A DNA stretch of 8,570 bases from an uncultured Collinsella sp. (GCA_902494945.1 CABUVF010000087.1:1-8570); one strand, 5' to 3'. Numbered from the stretch's first letter, positions 1 through 6,989 are shown. The notes: a model not told the origin generated them from the sequence alone. Numbers and translations: made by a program.

Positions 1-446
1 AGCAGCGCCGTCGCATGCATATCGTGGCCACAAGCGTGCATGCAGCCGTTGGTGGAAGCGAAAGGCTCGCCCGATTCCTCGACAACGGGCAGGGCATCCA
101 TGTCGCCGCGAAGCATGATAACCGTACCGGCTTGCTCGTCCGCGCACGTACCATTGCCCTGAGCAGCCGCGGCCGCACCGGCACCGATCAGGCCAACAAC
201 ACAGGAGCCGTCGACAAGCGTGGTATGGGGGATGTCCATCTCGTCCAGACGTGCCTGGATATAGGCAGACGTCTGCGGAAGATTGTTACCGAGCTCGGGC
301 GTCTGATGGAGATCGTGGCGCCATGCGGCAAGCTCACCGGCAAATGCCTGGGCTTCTTTGACCAGACCGTCACCGATAGCGGCCTGCGCCGCTGCGGTGG
401 CCTTGGGCGCTGATTGCGGTTGAAGATCGGACTGAGCTGGTGCCAT
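1..446 (-). CDS. M20-family amidohydrolase / peptidase, N-terminal part (runs off the window edge)
   Basis: This is the first 148 codons of a zinc-type amidohydrolase resembling hippurate hydrolase and N-acyl-amino-acid amidohydrolases (M20D group), which split an acyl group from an amino acid in the cytoplasm. The translation shows the early family motif WRHDLHQTPELG (about residues 42-53), then LRGDMDALPV (112-121) and HACGHDMH (137-144). In the family, the Cys and His of the last motif bind metal. The first 35 residues are an Ala/Gln-rich extension, and an Ala-rich insert lies just before the RGDMDALPV strand (about 90-107). The start is ATG at 446-444, with GGAGGG at 452-457 and a 5-nt spacer, which fixes it well. 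The remaining two thirds, with the other metal ligands and the dimerization domain, lie outside the window, so substrate cannot be judged. It follows the DMT transporter gene in the same direction but is separated from it by a terminator, so it is probably its own transcription unit. Confidence 0.9.
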   Translation of the reverse strand, partial: MAPAQSDLQPQSAPKATAAAQAAIGDGLVKEAQAFAGELAAWRHDLHQTPELGNNLPQTSAYIQARLDEMDIPHTTLVDGSCVVGLIGAGAAAAAQGNGTCADEQAGTVIMLRGDMDALPVVEESGEPFASTNGCMHACGHDMHATAL

Positions 447-476
447 AAATGCCCTCCAGTAACGTTTTTGCAGTAA

Positions 477-498
477 GCACTTTGATAGCGTAAAGTGC
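477..498. promoter_or_regulatory. Dyad upstream of the M20 gene, candidate operator
   Basis: GCACTTT (477-483) and AAAGTGC (492-498) are perfect inverted arms around an 8-bp centre, 31 bp upstream of the M20 start codon and just after the terminator of the preceding gene. The geometry (22 bp, centre-to-centre about 1.5 helical turns) fits a site for a dimeric repressor. I see no convincing sigma-70 promoter pair in the 78 bp between terminator and start; a TTGTAC (502-507) lies just upstream of the dyad but has no good -10 at proper spacing. Function is inferred only from position and symmetry. Confidence 0.35.
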
Positions 499-524
499 AA
501 GGTACAACTTTAAAGGCGAGGCAT

Positions 525-551
525 AAAAAACGCCGCCCCAGGAGGGCGGCG
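525..551 (-). terminator. Intrinsic terminator of the DMT transporter gene
   Basis: An 8-bp all-GC-rich stem, CGCCGCCC (531-538) against GGGCGGCG (544-551), with a 5-nt loop, is followed on the minus strand by six T residues (A run at 525-530). It starts 11 bp after the DMT stop codon. There is no T run on the plus-strand side, so it works in one direction and separates the transporter from the M20 gene. Confidence 0.9.
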
Positions 552-562
552 CAACAAGTTGT

Positions 563-1546
563 TTACAATTGCGGGCGAGATTTTCGGCGCAAGAAATCGA
601 AATGCGTCTCGCTCAAGATAATCGACAAAAAGATGAGCGCAAAGCCGGCAAGCAGGCGCGAGGTGAGCGCCTCCCCCATCAGCAGCACCGAGAACAGCAC
701 GCCCGAGGGGGACTCCATCGAAAGGAGCAGCGAGCCCGTCGAGGCCGGGACGTGCGCCAATCCAACGTTTTGGACGAGCAGTGCCACGCACGTACAGCCC
801 ACCGAGAGAAAGGCCGCCACGCCGACAAAGCTCGGCGTCCACACGGACAGAGGCGCCTGAGTCTCGAATAGCAGCGACGTGATTAAGCTCAAAACGCCAT
901 TGCCCACAAACATCCAAAACGTGATGACGTTGATGTCCATCTTGCGGCCATACTTGGCGGTCACTGCCATCTGGATAGCAAAGAAGACCGCGCCGCCCAG
1001 CGTGATGACATCTCCAGCATTGAACTCGACGCTATCGAGTGCCACCAGGCCAATGCCCGCCAGGCACAGCAGTGCCGCACCCAGGTTATAGCGGGTGAGC
1101 CTTTCGCCGCTCAGGACATAGCTGGCAAACGGCACAAGGATACAGTACGTGCCCGTCAAAAATGCACTCTTGCCTGCCGTGGTCTGCGCCAGGCCAATCG
1201 TTTGCAGTCCGTATGCTCCCCACATGAGCGCACCCATGCCCAGCCCGACGATCAGGTTGCGGGCATTGAAATGAGCGATGATGCGCTTATGGAAAATAGC
1301 AAACATAACCAGTGATGCCGGGAGAAAGCGAACGTAGACCAGCTCGAACACCGGAATGGTATCGAGCGCATCTTTCATGGTGGTAAAGGAATAGCCCCAG
1401 ATGACCGCCACCGAAAGCAGCAAGACCTTCCAGAAGAACGGAGAACGCGCGCCGGCGCCGCGGGAGGTGCCGCCGGCACCCAGGTCTTCGCGCGCTACAG
1501 GGCTATCGGGCATGTTTTCGATTTCATCAACGGCATTCTGAGCCAT
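563..1546 (-). CDS. EamA / DMT-superfamily transporter, 327 aa
   Basis: A polytopic inner-membrane protein of the drug/metabolite transporter type, a family of permeases that export or import amino acids, nucleotides and other small molecules; the substrate here cannot be read from sequence. After a hydrophilic N-terminal tail of about 36 residues come roughly ten hydrophobic segments arranged as two EamA repeats (about 37-170 and 180-315). Family-typical stretches include VAVIWGYSFTTMKDAL in helix 1, the segment GLQTIGLAQTTAGKSAFLTG about one third in, and PASTGSLLLSMESPSGVLFS in the second repeat. Length is slightly above the usual 290-310 aa because of the N-terminal tail. The ATG at 1546 has GAGGA at 1553-1557 with a 6-nt spacer. 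It is followed by its own terminator and preceded, about 70 bp upstream, by another strong terminator, so it is probably transcribed alone or under attenuation. Confidence 0.9.
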   Translation of the reverse strand: MAQNAVDEIENMPDSPVAREDLGAGGTSRGAGARSPFFWKVLLLSVAVIWGYSFTTMKDALDTIPVFELVYVRFLPASLVMFAIFHKRIIAHFNARNLIVGLGMGALMWGAYGLQTIGLAQTTAGKSAFLTGTYCILVPFASYVLSGERLTRYNLGAALLCLAGIGLVALDSVEFNAGDVITLGGAVFFAIQMAVTAKYGRKMDINVITFWMFVGNGVLSLITSLLFETQAPLSVWTPSFVGVAAFLSVGCTCVALLVQNVGLAHVPASTGSLLLSMESPSGVLFSVLLMGEALTSRLLAGFALIFLSIILSETHFDFLRRKSRPQL

Positions 1547-1613
1547 AGGGCATCCTCGCGCTCAGTCTGGGCGTGGTGTCCGCACGTGCATGGCCGCGTG
1601 CCGCCTCATGGTC

Positions 1614-1651
1614 AAATAAAACGGGGCGCACCGGACCCCCGGTACGCCCCG
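1614..1651 (-). terminator. Strong intrinsic terminator between yhgE operon and DMT gene (possible attenuator)
   Basis: A 13-bp stem pairs 1622-1634 with 1639-1651 around a 4-nt loop (1635-1638). The only non-Watson-Crick position (1629/1644) is a G-U wobble on the minus-strand RNA but a C-A mismatch on the plus strand, which supports minus-strand function. It is followed on the minus strand by TTTTATTT (complement of 1614-1621). It lies 228 bp past the stop of the 729-aa yhgE gene and 67 bp before the DMT start. It may end the yhgE transcript, or sit in a leader of the DMT gene as an attenuator; the sequence does not decide. Confidence 0.8.
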
Positions 1652-1733
1652 CTACTGTAGCAACAACCGAGCAACCCACGCAATTCACTACGCTAAAGCG
1701 TCGGTACAGAAAACCTCGATGTTCCGGCAACGT
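1652..1733. other. Unassigned intergenic stretch
   Basis: Between structured repeat copy A and the terminator I see no gene. It holds a short hairpin CGCTAAAGCG (1691-1700), whose 11-nt extended form ACGCTAAAGCG also occurs, on the opposite strand, in the leader of the 929-aa yhgE gene (6905-6915). If the DMT gene has an attenuated leader, its promoter would have to lie here; I could not pick a credible -35/-10 pair. The rest of the gap, 1552-1613, holds only the DMT ribosome binding site and a short palindrome GCACGTGC (1582-1589). Confidence 0.4.
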
Positions 1734-1879
1734 CAGCGAAAACGCCCCTAAGCGAGCAAGGTGACGTGAAATGAAAGGGCGCTGACCTTCTGGTCGCGCC
1801 CTTGAAATTGAACGTCAGATTGCCGCTTAGGGACGTTTGCAGCGTCGAGCCGTTACGCGGTTTGGTAAAACCGCGTAAC
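1734..1879 (-). repeat. Structured repeat element, copy A (candidate structured RNA), 3' of the 729-aa yhgE gene
   Basis: This is the partner of 7174-7318, and the two align without gaps over the core at an offset of 5440. The core folds as one long hairpin. Stem P1 (15 bp) is 1740-1754 with 1824-1838. An internal loop has AGCAAGGT (1755-1762) on one side and AGATTGC (1817-1823) on the other. P2 (5 bp) is 1763-1767 with 1812-1816, followed by a 7/8-nt internal loop. P3 (8 bp) is 1775-1782 with 1796-1803. After a single bulge (1783), P4 is GACC/GGTC (1784-1787 with 1792-1795) around TTCT. A separate 12-bp stem-loop lies at 1852-1879. Stems differ from copy B by compensatory changes, while the first internal loop, bulge, P4, tetraloop and linker core are identical. 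The P1 pair 1745/1833 is C-A on plus but G-U on minus, so minus-strand RNA is favoured. I do not recognise the family. It could be a 3'-UTR element, a small RNA or a palindromic mobile repeat. Confidence 0.8.
1852..1879 (-). other. 12-bp stem-loop overlapping the yhgE stop codon
   Basis: GTTACGCGGTTT (1852-1863) pairs perfectly with AAACCGCGTAAC (1868-1879) around a 4-nt loop. Its first base on the minus strand is the last base of the TAG stop codon (1881-1879) of the 729-aa gene, so the hairpin starts inside the stop. There is no T run after it, so it is not an ordinary intrinsic terminator. It is the first module of repeat copy A and recurs after htpG at 7292-7318. A role in protecting the 3' end or in ribosome release is possible but only inferred. 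Confidence 0.75.
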
Positions 1880-4068
1880 TAAATTAGCTTTGTTGATTCC
1901 AGCTTTTCGATGATCCAGTCGTTGGCTTTGATGACCGGGCGGCGGAAGACGACGCCCAGTGCCAGCGATGGAATCAGATAGCTCGCCAGAATGCCTAGCT
2001 CAATCCAGTACTCCATATGGTAGGCGCCAGCCATGGCGGCATGCATGGCGTTGATGCCGTGGGTGAACGGCAGGAACGGATAGATCGCCTGGAACACAGG
2101 GCCGGTCATCTCGATGGGGAACGTACCGCCCGAACCGCCGACCTGCATAACCAACAGCACGACGGCGAGCGCCTTGCCGATATCGCCAAACGAAACCGTA
2201 AGCGTGTAGACGATATTGGAGAACACGAGACTCGCGACCCAACCCGCCAGCACAAATTGCAGCGGGTTGTCGCACTGAATGCCAAAGAACAGGGTGTCGC
2301 CCGCGCACACGAGTGTCGCCTGCAGCAGGGCCAGACCTCCAAAGAACAGGTAGCGGCCCAGGTAGATCTCGTGCAGGCGCACGGGGATCAGCTCGTTGAT
2401 GAGCTCATCGTCAACCGATACCTTCATCATGGCCGCCAGCACGATCGAGCCGACCCACAGCGACAGGATCGTATAGAACGGCGCCATGGCCGAACCGTAA
2501 TTGCGGATCGGATAGACCGGCTTGCGGTCGAGCGCGACGGGGCCGGAAAGCGACACGGCCAAACCCTCGGGATCGTTGCCGATCATCGTCTTGATCGTGG
2601 CAAGGTCGTCCGACATCAGGGCGCCATCGAGCTCGTCCTTAAAGGCGCTGATCTTGTCCGATGCCTCACCCAGCTGATCGGAAGCCTTGTTGACCAGCGT
2701 CGCAGCCTTGGAGAGGCCCTTTGCGAGCGAGCCAGAGGCGTCGGTCAGACCGCTCACGGCGCTATCCAAGTCACCCGAGATACCGTTCAGGGAATCCAGA
2801 ACGCCCGAAATGGTCTTCTTGAGCTCCTTGGCCTTAACCGAGAACGTGGAATCGTAGTCGGACTTGGCTCCCGAGATACCCGCCTTGGCATCGGCGATGG
2901 CCTGGTCGACCTCGGCACGCGAGTTGTTGACCTCCGCCATGCCGTCCGAAAGGGACTTTGCGGTCGCCGTCAGGTCCTTCGCATTGTTGCGGTACTCCAC
3001 GGCAATTCTGCCCAGCGACGTCGCAGCGGACTCGAGACCGTCTTTGAGCTTGTCATCACTTACCTGGTCGGCAAGGTTACGGAGCTGATCGGTCATCGCA
3101 TCGATATCGTCAGCACGCGTATTGAGCGCCGCTGCGGCTTCGTTGAGCTGAGACACCGTAAGGTAAACATGCTGATTCGCGGCATCGAATGCCTTCGCAA
3201 GCTCGGCGGACACGTTGTCGAACGAGCCCGCGCTTCCGTCAATCGCCGCGTCAACGGCATCGTTGGCGGCCTTGAGCGCTTCCTTGGAATCATTGATGCC
3301 ACTCTTGGCGTGCTCCATCAGCTGCTTCGTCGACTCATCAACGGTGCCCGTCTGCTTGAGCATGCCGCCCGCCGATGTCAGTGAATCGGACGTGGAGCTC
3401 AAAATGCCCGCGAGCGACGTCGCACTCGCCTGAACGTCCTGCAGGTCCTCGACCGAATCGCCCAGCGTCGAGGACAGATTGGCGATAAAGCTGCTCACCT
3501 GGTCGGTACTCATATAGTCGAGCAGGCTGGACACCGTCTTAAGGCCGATGGTCGTGATGGTCTTGGTAAAGGTCTCGTTGACCTGACTCTGGACGGCGCT
3601 CGAACCCTTTTCAGTCACGATCTGTGCGATGGCGTTGGCCTTCTGATTCTCATAGAACTCGATATCGGCGTGCTTCACCTCGGTCGAGAAAAGCGTCATC
3701 ATGTCGGCGCTAAACGTTTTAGGGATAACGACGGCAGCGTAGTACGCGCCCGACTTAACGCCCTCAATCGCCTTATCACGGTCGTTGAGGACGACCCAGT
3801 CGAAGTTCTCGTTGCCGCGCAGGGTGGCGGTTACGTTTTCGCCCACGTTGACCTCGACGGGAATCAGATCGCTCTCGTAACCCTCATCGGTGTTGACCAC
3901 TGCAATCTTAAGGTTGCCGGTATTGCCGTAGGGATCCCAGCTTCCGGCGATGTTAAACCATGCATAGAGACATGGCACGATGATCAGGCCCATCACGACG
4001 ACCATGCCGATCACGGAGCGAGACACGTTTTGGACATCACGCTTAAACAGGTGCAGGATGTTCTTCAT
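1879..4068 (-). CDS. YhgE/Pip-family membrane protein, 729 aa (second gene of pair)
   Basis: Member of the YhgE/Pip family, large membrane proteins with an outward-facing coiled region; Lactococcus Pip is needed for infection by c2-type phages and the related YueB is the SPP1 receptor, but the cellular job of the family is unclear. The N-terminus fits the family: KRD at 9-11, one transmembrane helix at about 19-40, then SWDPYGNTGNLKIAVVNTDEG starting near residue 43. A conserved extracytoplasmic domain runs to about 170, a long Ala/Ser/Asp-rich helical region to about 500, and an ABC-2-like block of about six helices (about 527-720) ends the protein. It belongs to the same family as the 929-aa protein encoded immediately upstream but lacks that protein's C-terminal extension. 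The ATG (4068-4066) directly follows the TAA of the upstream gene, and a strong Shine-Dalgarno sits inside that gene's end, so translation is coupled. The stop TAG lies inside the first stem-loop of repeat copy A. Confidence 0.92.
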   Translation of the reverse strand: MKNILHLFKRDVQNVSRSVIGMVVVMGLIIVPCLYAWFNIAGSWDPYGNTGNLKIAVVNTDEGYESDLIPVEVNVGENVTATLRGNENFDWVVLNDRDKAIEGVKSGAYYAAVVIPKTFSADMMTLFSTEVKHADIEFYENQKANAIAQIVTEKGSSAVQSQVNETFTKTITTIGLKTVSSLLDYMSTDQVSSFIANLSSTLGDSVEDLQDVQASATSLAGILSSTSDSLTSAGGMLKQTGTVDESTKQLMEHAKSGINDSKEALKAANDAVDAAIDGSAGSFDNVSAELAKAFDAANQHVYLTVSQLNEAAAALNTRADDIDAMTDQLRNLADQVSDDKLKDGLESAATSLGRIAVEYRNNAKDLTATAKSLSDGMAEVNNSRAEVDQAIADAKAGISGAKSDYDSTFSVKAKELKKTISGVLDSLNGISGDLDSAVSGLTDASGSLAKGLSKAATLVNKASDQLGEASDKISAFKDELDGALMSDDLATIKTMIGNDPEGLAVSLSGPVALDRKPVYPIRNYGSAMAPFYTILSLWVGSIVLAAMMKVSVDDELINELIPVRLHEIYLGRYLFFGGLALLQATLVCAGDTLFFGIQCDNPLQFVLAGWVASLVFSNIVYTLTVSFGDIGKALAVVLLVMQVGGSGGTFPIEMTGPVFQAIYPFLPFTHGINAMHAAMAGAYHMEYWIELGILASYLIPSLALGVVFRRPVIKANDWIIEKLESTKLI

Positions 4069-6858
4069 TTATGCCTCACCTCCTTTAGAGTGCTTGCCAA
4101 GCGAGGTGGTGTCCCCGTCGTTTCCGTTTACGTTGTCAGCGCCGTCGGCATCTTGAGCCTTACGATGCGCACCGATATGCGACAGACGGCTCGTAGGCTG
4201 TTCGCCTCCCTTGGCGCCACGCTCGCTGGCGTTGAGACCAAACATGCGACGGGCGGCAGGGATGGCAGCCGTGTGCTCGCGCATCTCGCGGCGAAGGTCC
4301 TCGTCCGAAAGCGCCGAGATACGCATCTGGGTATTGAGGCTCGCACGGATGTATTCGATGTTGATGAGCCAGCCGCAGATGGCGATAACCGAAATGATCC
4401 AGATAACGAGCAGGATGATCTTGCCGTTATTGTCGATATCGAGCACCGTCGAAAGCACAAAGAGCAGAACCTGCACGCCTACCACGGCGGCAAAACCGCC
4501 CTTGATGTAGTACGGGTAGCGATGCTCAAACGCCACGGCATGATCGAGCAGCTCGCGACGGTACGAATCCGAATCGAGCATGACGCGCATGGCCGTGCGC
4601 AGCGAATAGCGCTGGCGCGGCAGGTCGTTGGACTCGCAGATCATGAGGCCCGTCGTGGAAAGCTGCTTGTCAAAGAGCAGGTTGAGGTTGAGCAGCAGCG
4701 GACGCAGCTGCAAGCCAATAAAGAGTGCGATGGCAAGGAACACGCCCAGGATGCACAGGTTGAACAGGTAGTTGAACGAATACATGCCACCGACGGTCTC
4801 GCGCAGCAGGTTGATGCCATAGGTGAAGGGCAGCAGCGGATGCAGCCATTGGAAGAAGCCGGGCATCATCTCGATGGGATACATGCCCGACGAGCCGGGG
4901 ATCTGCACAATGACGAGGATGACGCCAATGGCTTTACCGATATGCTTAAACGTGGTGGACAGCGCATAGATGATGTTGACGTAGGTGAACGAAATAGCGA
5001 TGCCGCCCAGTACAAAGAGCAGCGGATTGACGCACTGAACGCCAATGACCAGGTCGCCCACCGTAACGATAATGGCCTGGAACGCGCCCAGGATCACCAG
5101 CAGCAGCCAGCGGCCAAAGTAGCCCTGACGCGCCGTAAAGCTACCGATGCCCTCGCGGTCGACCTCGAGTTTATAGATAGCGATGAGCACATAGCCGCCT
5201 ACCCACAGCGCCAGATTGGTGTAGAAGGGCGCGATGCCCGAGCCAAAGCTCTTGACCGGATAGATTGACTTGGACGTCAGCTCAACCGGAGATGCCATGA
5301 AATCTGCCACGTCATTGACGTCGACGTCCATGAGGTCGGCTAACTCGCCCATAGACTCAGAGGTCTGCAGCGCCGCAATGTCATTGGCGGCGGTCGCGAG
5401 CTTGTCCTGAACCTTGGCAAGGGAGGCGTCGGTTTGGGACAGCGTGGTCTTTGCCTGCTTGAGCGTGGCGTCGAGCTGCGCCAGCGTGCCGCGCGCGCTC
5501 GCTATCGTGGGGGTCATACCCGACACAATGCCGGTCAAATCGCCCGAAACGGCGGCAAAGGAGTCAAGCGCGCTCGAAGCCTTCGGAAGTGCGTTCTGAC
5601 CCAGATCGGTCTGAGCCTGACCGAGGCTAGCCGTACCGGTCTGAATTGCCGCGTTGAGTGCGTTGCTCGCGTTCGAGATTGCCGTAGCGTCGTTTGCCAT
5701 GGCGCTCGACTGTGCAGAAAGGCCATCCTTGATGCTCTGCAGCTTCTGGTTTTGCTCGCGAAGCGAATCGATGGTCGATACAATGCGCGCGTCAATTTCC
5801 TCGGAACCTGTCGACGTGTCATTAACGAGAATCTCCAAGTGCCCGATAACGGCCTTATTGTGATCGATCGTCGCCTGGAAAGACTCGAGCGAGTTGTCGA
5901 TGCGGGTGGTCGTAGATGTGACCGTACCCGTTAGCTTGCCAATCGCAGCGTTCGCGGAGGCTGACGTCTTGGTGAGTGCAAGGCTACCTTCCGAGAGTGC
6001 CTTGGAGAGCGAGGTGATAGAGTTGCCCGCCGTGGCGCGAGCCTCGCCCAGCAGGTCGTTGCCCTGGGAGATTGCCTGCGTCAGCGACGGTGCCTGACCT
6101 TGCAAGCCGGCAAGCGCCGCATCAGCCGAGGCGATAGCGCCACTCGTCTTATCGATGGCGGCATTCATATCGCCAATCGAATCGCGCACCTCACCCAAGG
6201 TGTCGGATGCCTCGGACACCGAACTTGTCAGCGAGTCCTGAGTCTGGGTTGCCTTGTCCTTTAAATCGACACCGGCATCCTTGGCGATACTGGCAACAGT
6301 CTCGCCCACCGTGGAGACAAACTCCGAGTTGATCTGTTCCTCGATGGTGTTGGCACCGGTATCGGTGACCTTGGGCGCAATGGCGCTCTTCTTCTCATTG
6401 ACGTAATAGGTGAGCTTCGGCTGATGGTAATTGCCATCGAGCATCGAGACAAGATTGTCAGAGAAGTTCTTGGGGATTACGATCGCCGCGTAGTATTCCC
6501 CGCTCTCGACGCCCTCTTTGGCATCGGCAGCCGAGTCGACGAAGGTCCAGCCCAGCTGATCGTTTTCCTTGAGCTGGTCGACCACCTTATCGCCCGCATT
6601 GAGCTCGCCCACTAGGTCGTTTTGGGTACCCTGATCGTTGTTGGCGATAGCGATTTTAATGCCCTGGGTGTTTCCATATGGATCCCAGTTAGCCACGATG
6701 TTGTACCAAGCGTACAGCGAGGGGATAACGCACACGCCAAGGGTGACCACCAAGGCGACGGGGTTCACAAGCAGTCGCTTAATGTCGCGCTTGAATATCG
6801 CAAAGGAGACCTTTGCATCGGATAGTTTGCTGCCGAGACTCACGCTTGGACCATCCAT
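4069..6858 (-). CDS. YhgE/Pip-family membrane protein with C-terminal two-helix extension, 929 aa (first gene of pair)
   Basis: Same family as the following gene. The parts in order are KRD at 23-25, a transmembrane helix at about 34-56, and NWDPYGNTQGIKIAIANND starting near 57. Then come the extracytoplasmic domain to about 185, a long Ala/Ser/Thr-rich helical region to about 510, and the ABC-2-like membrane block (about 537-725). Unlike its neighbour it continues about 200 residues: a cytoplasmic-looking segment (about 726-780), two more hydrophobic helices (about 783-806 and 811-833), and a charged Gly/Asn/Asp-rich tail (about 850-929) that looks disordered. The extra module suggests a second intracellular interface, but I recognise no domain in it. 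ATG at 6858 is the best start because an in-frame TGA lies only five codons upstream and the family motif begins soon after. However, the only AGG is right against the ATG, so the Shine-Dalgarno is poor. It is the first gene of the coupled pair; its promoter should lie in 6859-7040. Confidence 0.92.
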   Translation of the reverse strand: MDGPSVSLGSKLSDAKVSFAIFKRDIKRLLVNPVALVVTLGVCVIPSLYAWYNIVANWDPYGNTQGIKIAIANNDQGTQNDLVGELNAGDKVVDQLKENDQLGWTFVDSAADAKEGVESGEYYAAIVIPKNFSDNLVSMLDGNYHQPKLTYYVNEKKSAIAPKVTDTGANTIEEQINSEFVSTVGETVASIAKDAGVDLKDKATQTQDSLTSSVSEASDTLGEVRDSIGDMNAAIDKTSGAIASADAALAGLQGQAPSLTQAISQGNDLLGEARATAGNSITSLSKALSEGSLALTKTSASANAAIGKLTGTVTSTTTRIDNSLESFQATIDHNKAVIGHLEILVNDTSTGSEEIDARIVSTIDSLREQNQKLQSIKDGLSAQSSAMANDATAISNASNALNAAIQTGTASLGQAQTDLGQNALPKASSALDSFAAVSGDLTGIVSGMTPTIASARGTLAQLDATLKQAKTTLSQTDASLAKVQDKLATAANDIAALQTSESMGELADLMDVDVNDVADFMASPVELTSKSIYPVKSFGSGIAPFYTNLALWVGGYVLIAIYKLEVDREGIGSFTARQGYFGRWLLLVILGAFQAIIVTVGDLVIGVQCVNPLLFVLGGIAISFTYVNIIYALSTTFKHIGKAIGVILVIVQIPGSSGMYPIEMMPGFFQWLHPLLPFTYGINLLRETVGGMYSFNYLFNLCILGVFLAIALFIGLQLRPLLLNLNLLFDKQLSTTGLMICESNDLPRQRYSLRTAMRVMLDSDSYRRELLDHAVAFEHRYPYYIKGGFAAVVGVQVLLFVLSTVLDIDNNGKIILLVIWIISVIAICGWLINIEYIRASLNTQMRISALSDEDLRREMREHTAAIPAARRMFGLNASERGAKGGEQPTSRLSHIGAHRKAQDADGADNVNGNDGDTTSLGKHSKGGEA
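4077..4086 (-). promoter_or_regulatory. Shine-Dalgarno for the 729-aa yhgE gene, inside the preceding gene
   Basis: The minus strand reads AAAGGAGGTG here, an almost complete complement of the 16S rRNA 3' end. GGAGG is 10 nt from the ATG at 4068. It overlaps codons near the end of the 929-aa gene, whose stop TAA (4071-4069) touches the ATG. This arrangement fits translational coupling with efficient re-initiation, giving comparable amounts of the two proteins. Confidence 0.85.
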
Positions 6859-6889
6859 CCTGTCGTTGAATCAAATCGTACTATCAACA

Positions 6890-6931
6890 ACCATTGTACG
6901 TAGGCGCTTTAGCGTCTCGAAGCACAATGGT
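6890..6931. promoter_or_regulatory. Nested inverted repeat in the yhgE leader
   Basis: ACCATTGT (6890-6897) and ACAATGGT (6924-6931) are perfect 8-bp arms. Between them lies a second small hairpin, CGCT (6905-6908) with AGCG (6911-6914). The element starts 32 bp upstream of the yhgE ATG. If transcription begins near 6944 it would fold in the 5' leader; otherwise it may be an operator. A TACAAT (minus strand, 6898-6893) inside it could be a -10 box, but I find no matching -35. Confidence 0.35.
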
Positions 6932-6950
6932 ATTGAGTTTTGCGGGTAGC

Positions 6951-6989
6951 AATATACTACGAAGATTAGTTAACGTACAGTTGTACAGT
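6951..6989 (-). promoter_or_regulatory. Possible yhgE promoter with tandem GTACAGT repeats
   Basis: In the AT-richer part of the gap the minus strand has TATATT (6956-6951), a 5/6 match to a -10 box, which would place the start near 6944 and give a leader of about 85 nt. No good -35 is seen (best is TGTACG, 3/6, at 17-bp spacing). Overlapping the -35 position are two tandem copies of GTACAGT (6975-6981 and 6983-6989) with an 8-bp period, also readable as a partial dyad of GTAC arms. This would be a natural site for a regulator. Weak evidence; listed because it is the best promoter candidate. Confidence 0.3.

Noticed and set aside
15..413. Plus-strand open frame of 132 codons at the left edge
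   Set aside because: Antisense to the M20 amidohydrolase, whose motifs RGDMDALPV and HACGHDMH are unmistakable on the minus strand.
495..917. Plus-strand and minus-strand open frames of 100-135 codons at the end of the DMT gene
   Set aside because: They overlap the transporter in other frames and extend across its terminator; Arg-rich shadow translations.
1527..1730. Minus-strand open frame of 67 codons overlapping the DMT start; considered as a leader peptide
   Set aside because: It reads through the terminator hairpin and into the DMT gene in another frame; no good start context and no run of one regulatory amino acid.
1652..1740. T-box or other known riboswitch before the DMT gene
   Set aside because: I could not find the T-box TGGNACCGCG sequence or any riboswitch core that I know; only the terminator is supported.
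2017..3384. Plus-strand open frame of 455 codons inside the 729-aa yhgE gene
   Set aside because: It is fully antisense to a clear family member; the product is Arg/His/Gly-rich with no domain or membrane pattern, as expected from the mirror frame of a high-GC gene.
3670..5268. Plus-strand open frame of 532 codons across the junction of the two yhgE genes
   Set aside because: Antisense to two well supported coding regions, low-complexity His/Asp/Arg-rich product, no ribosome binding site or family motif.
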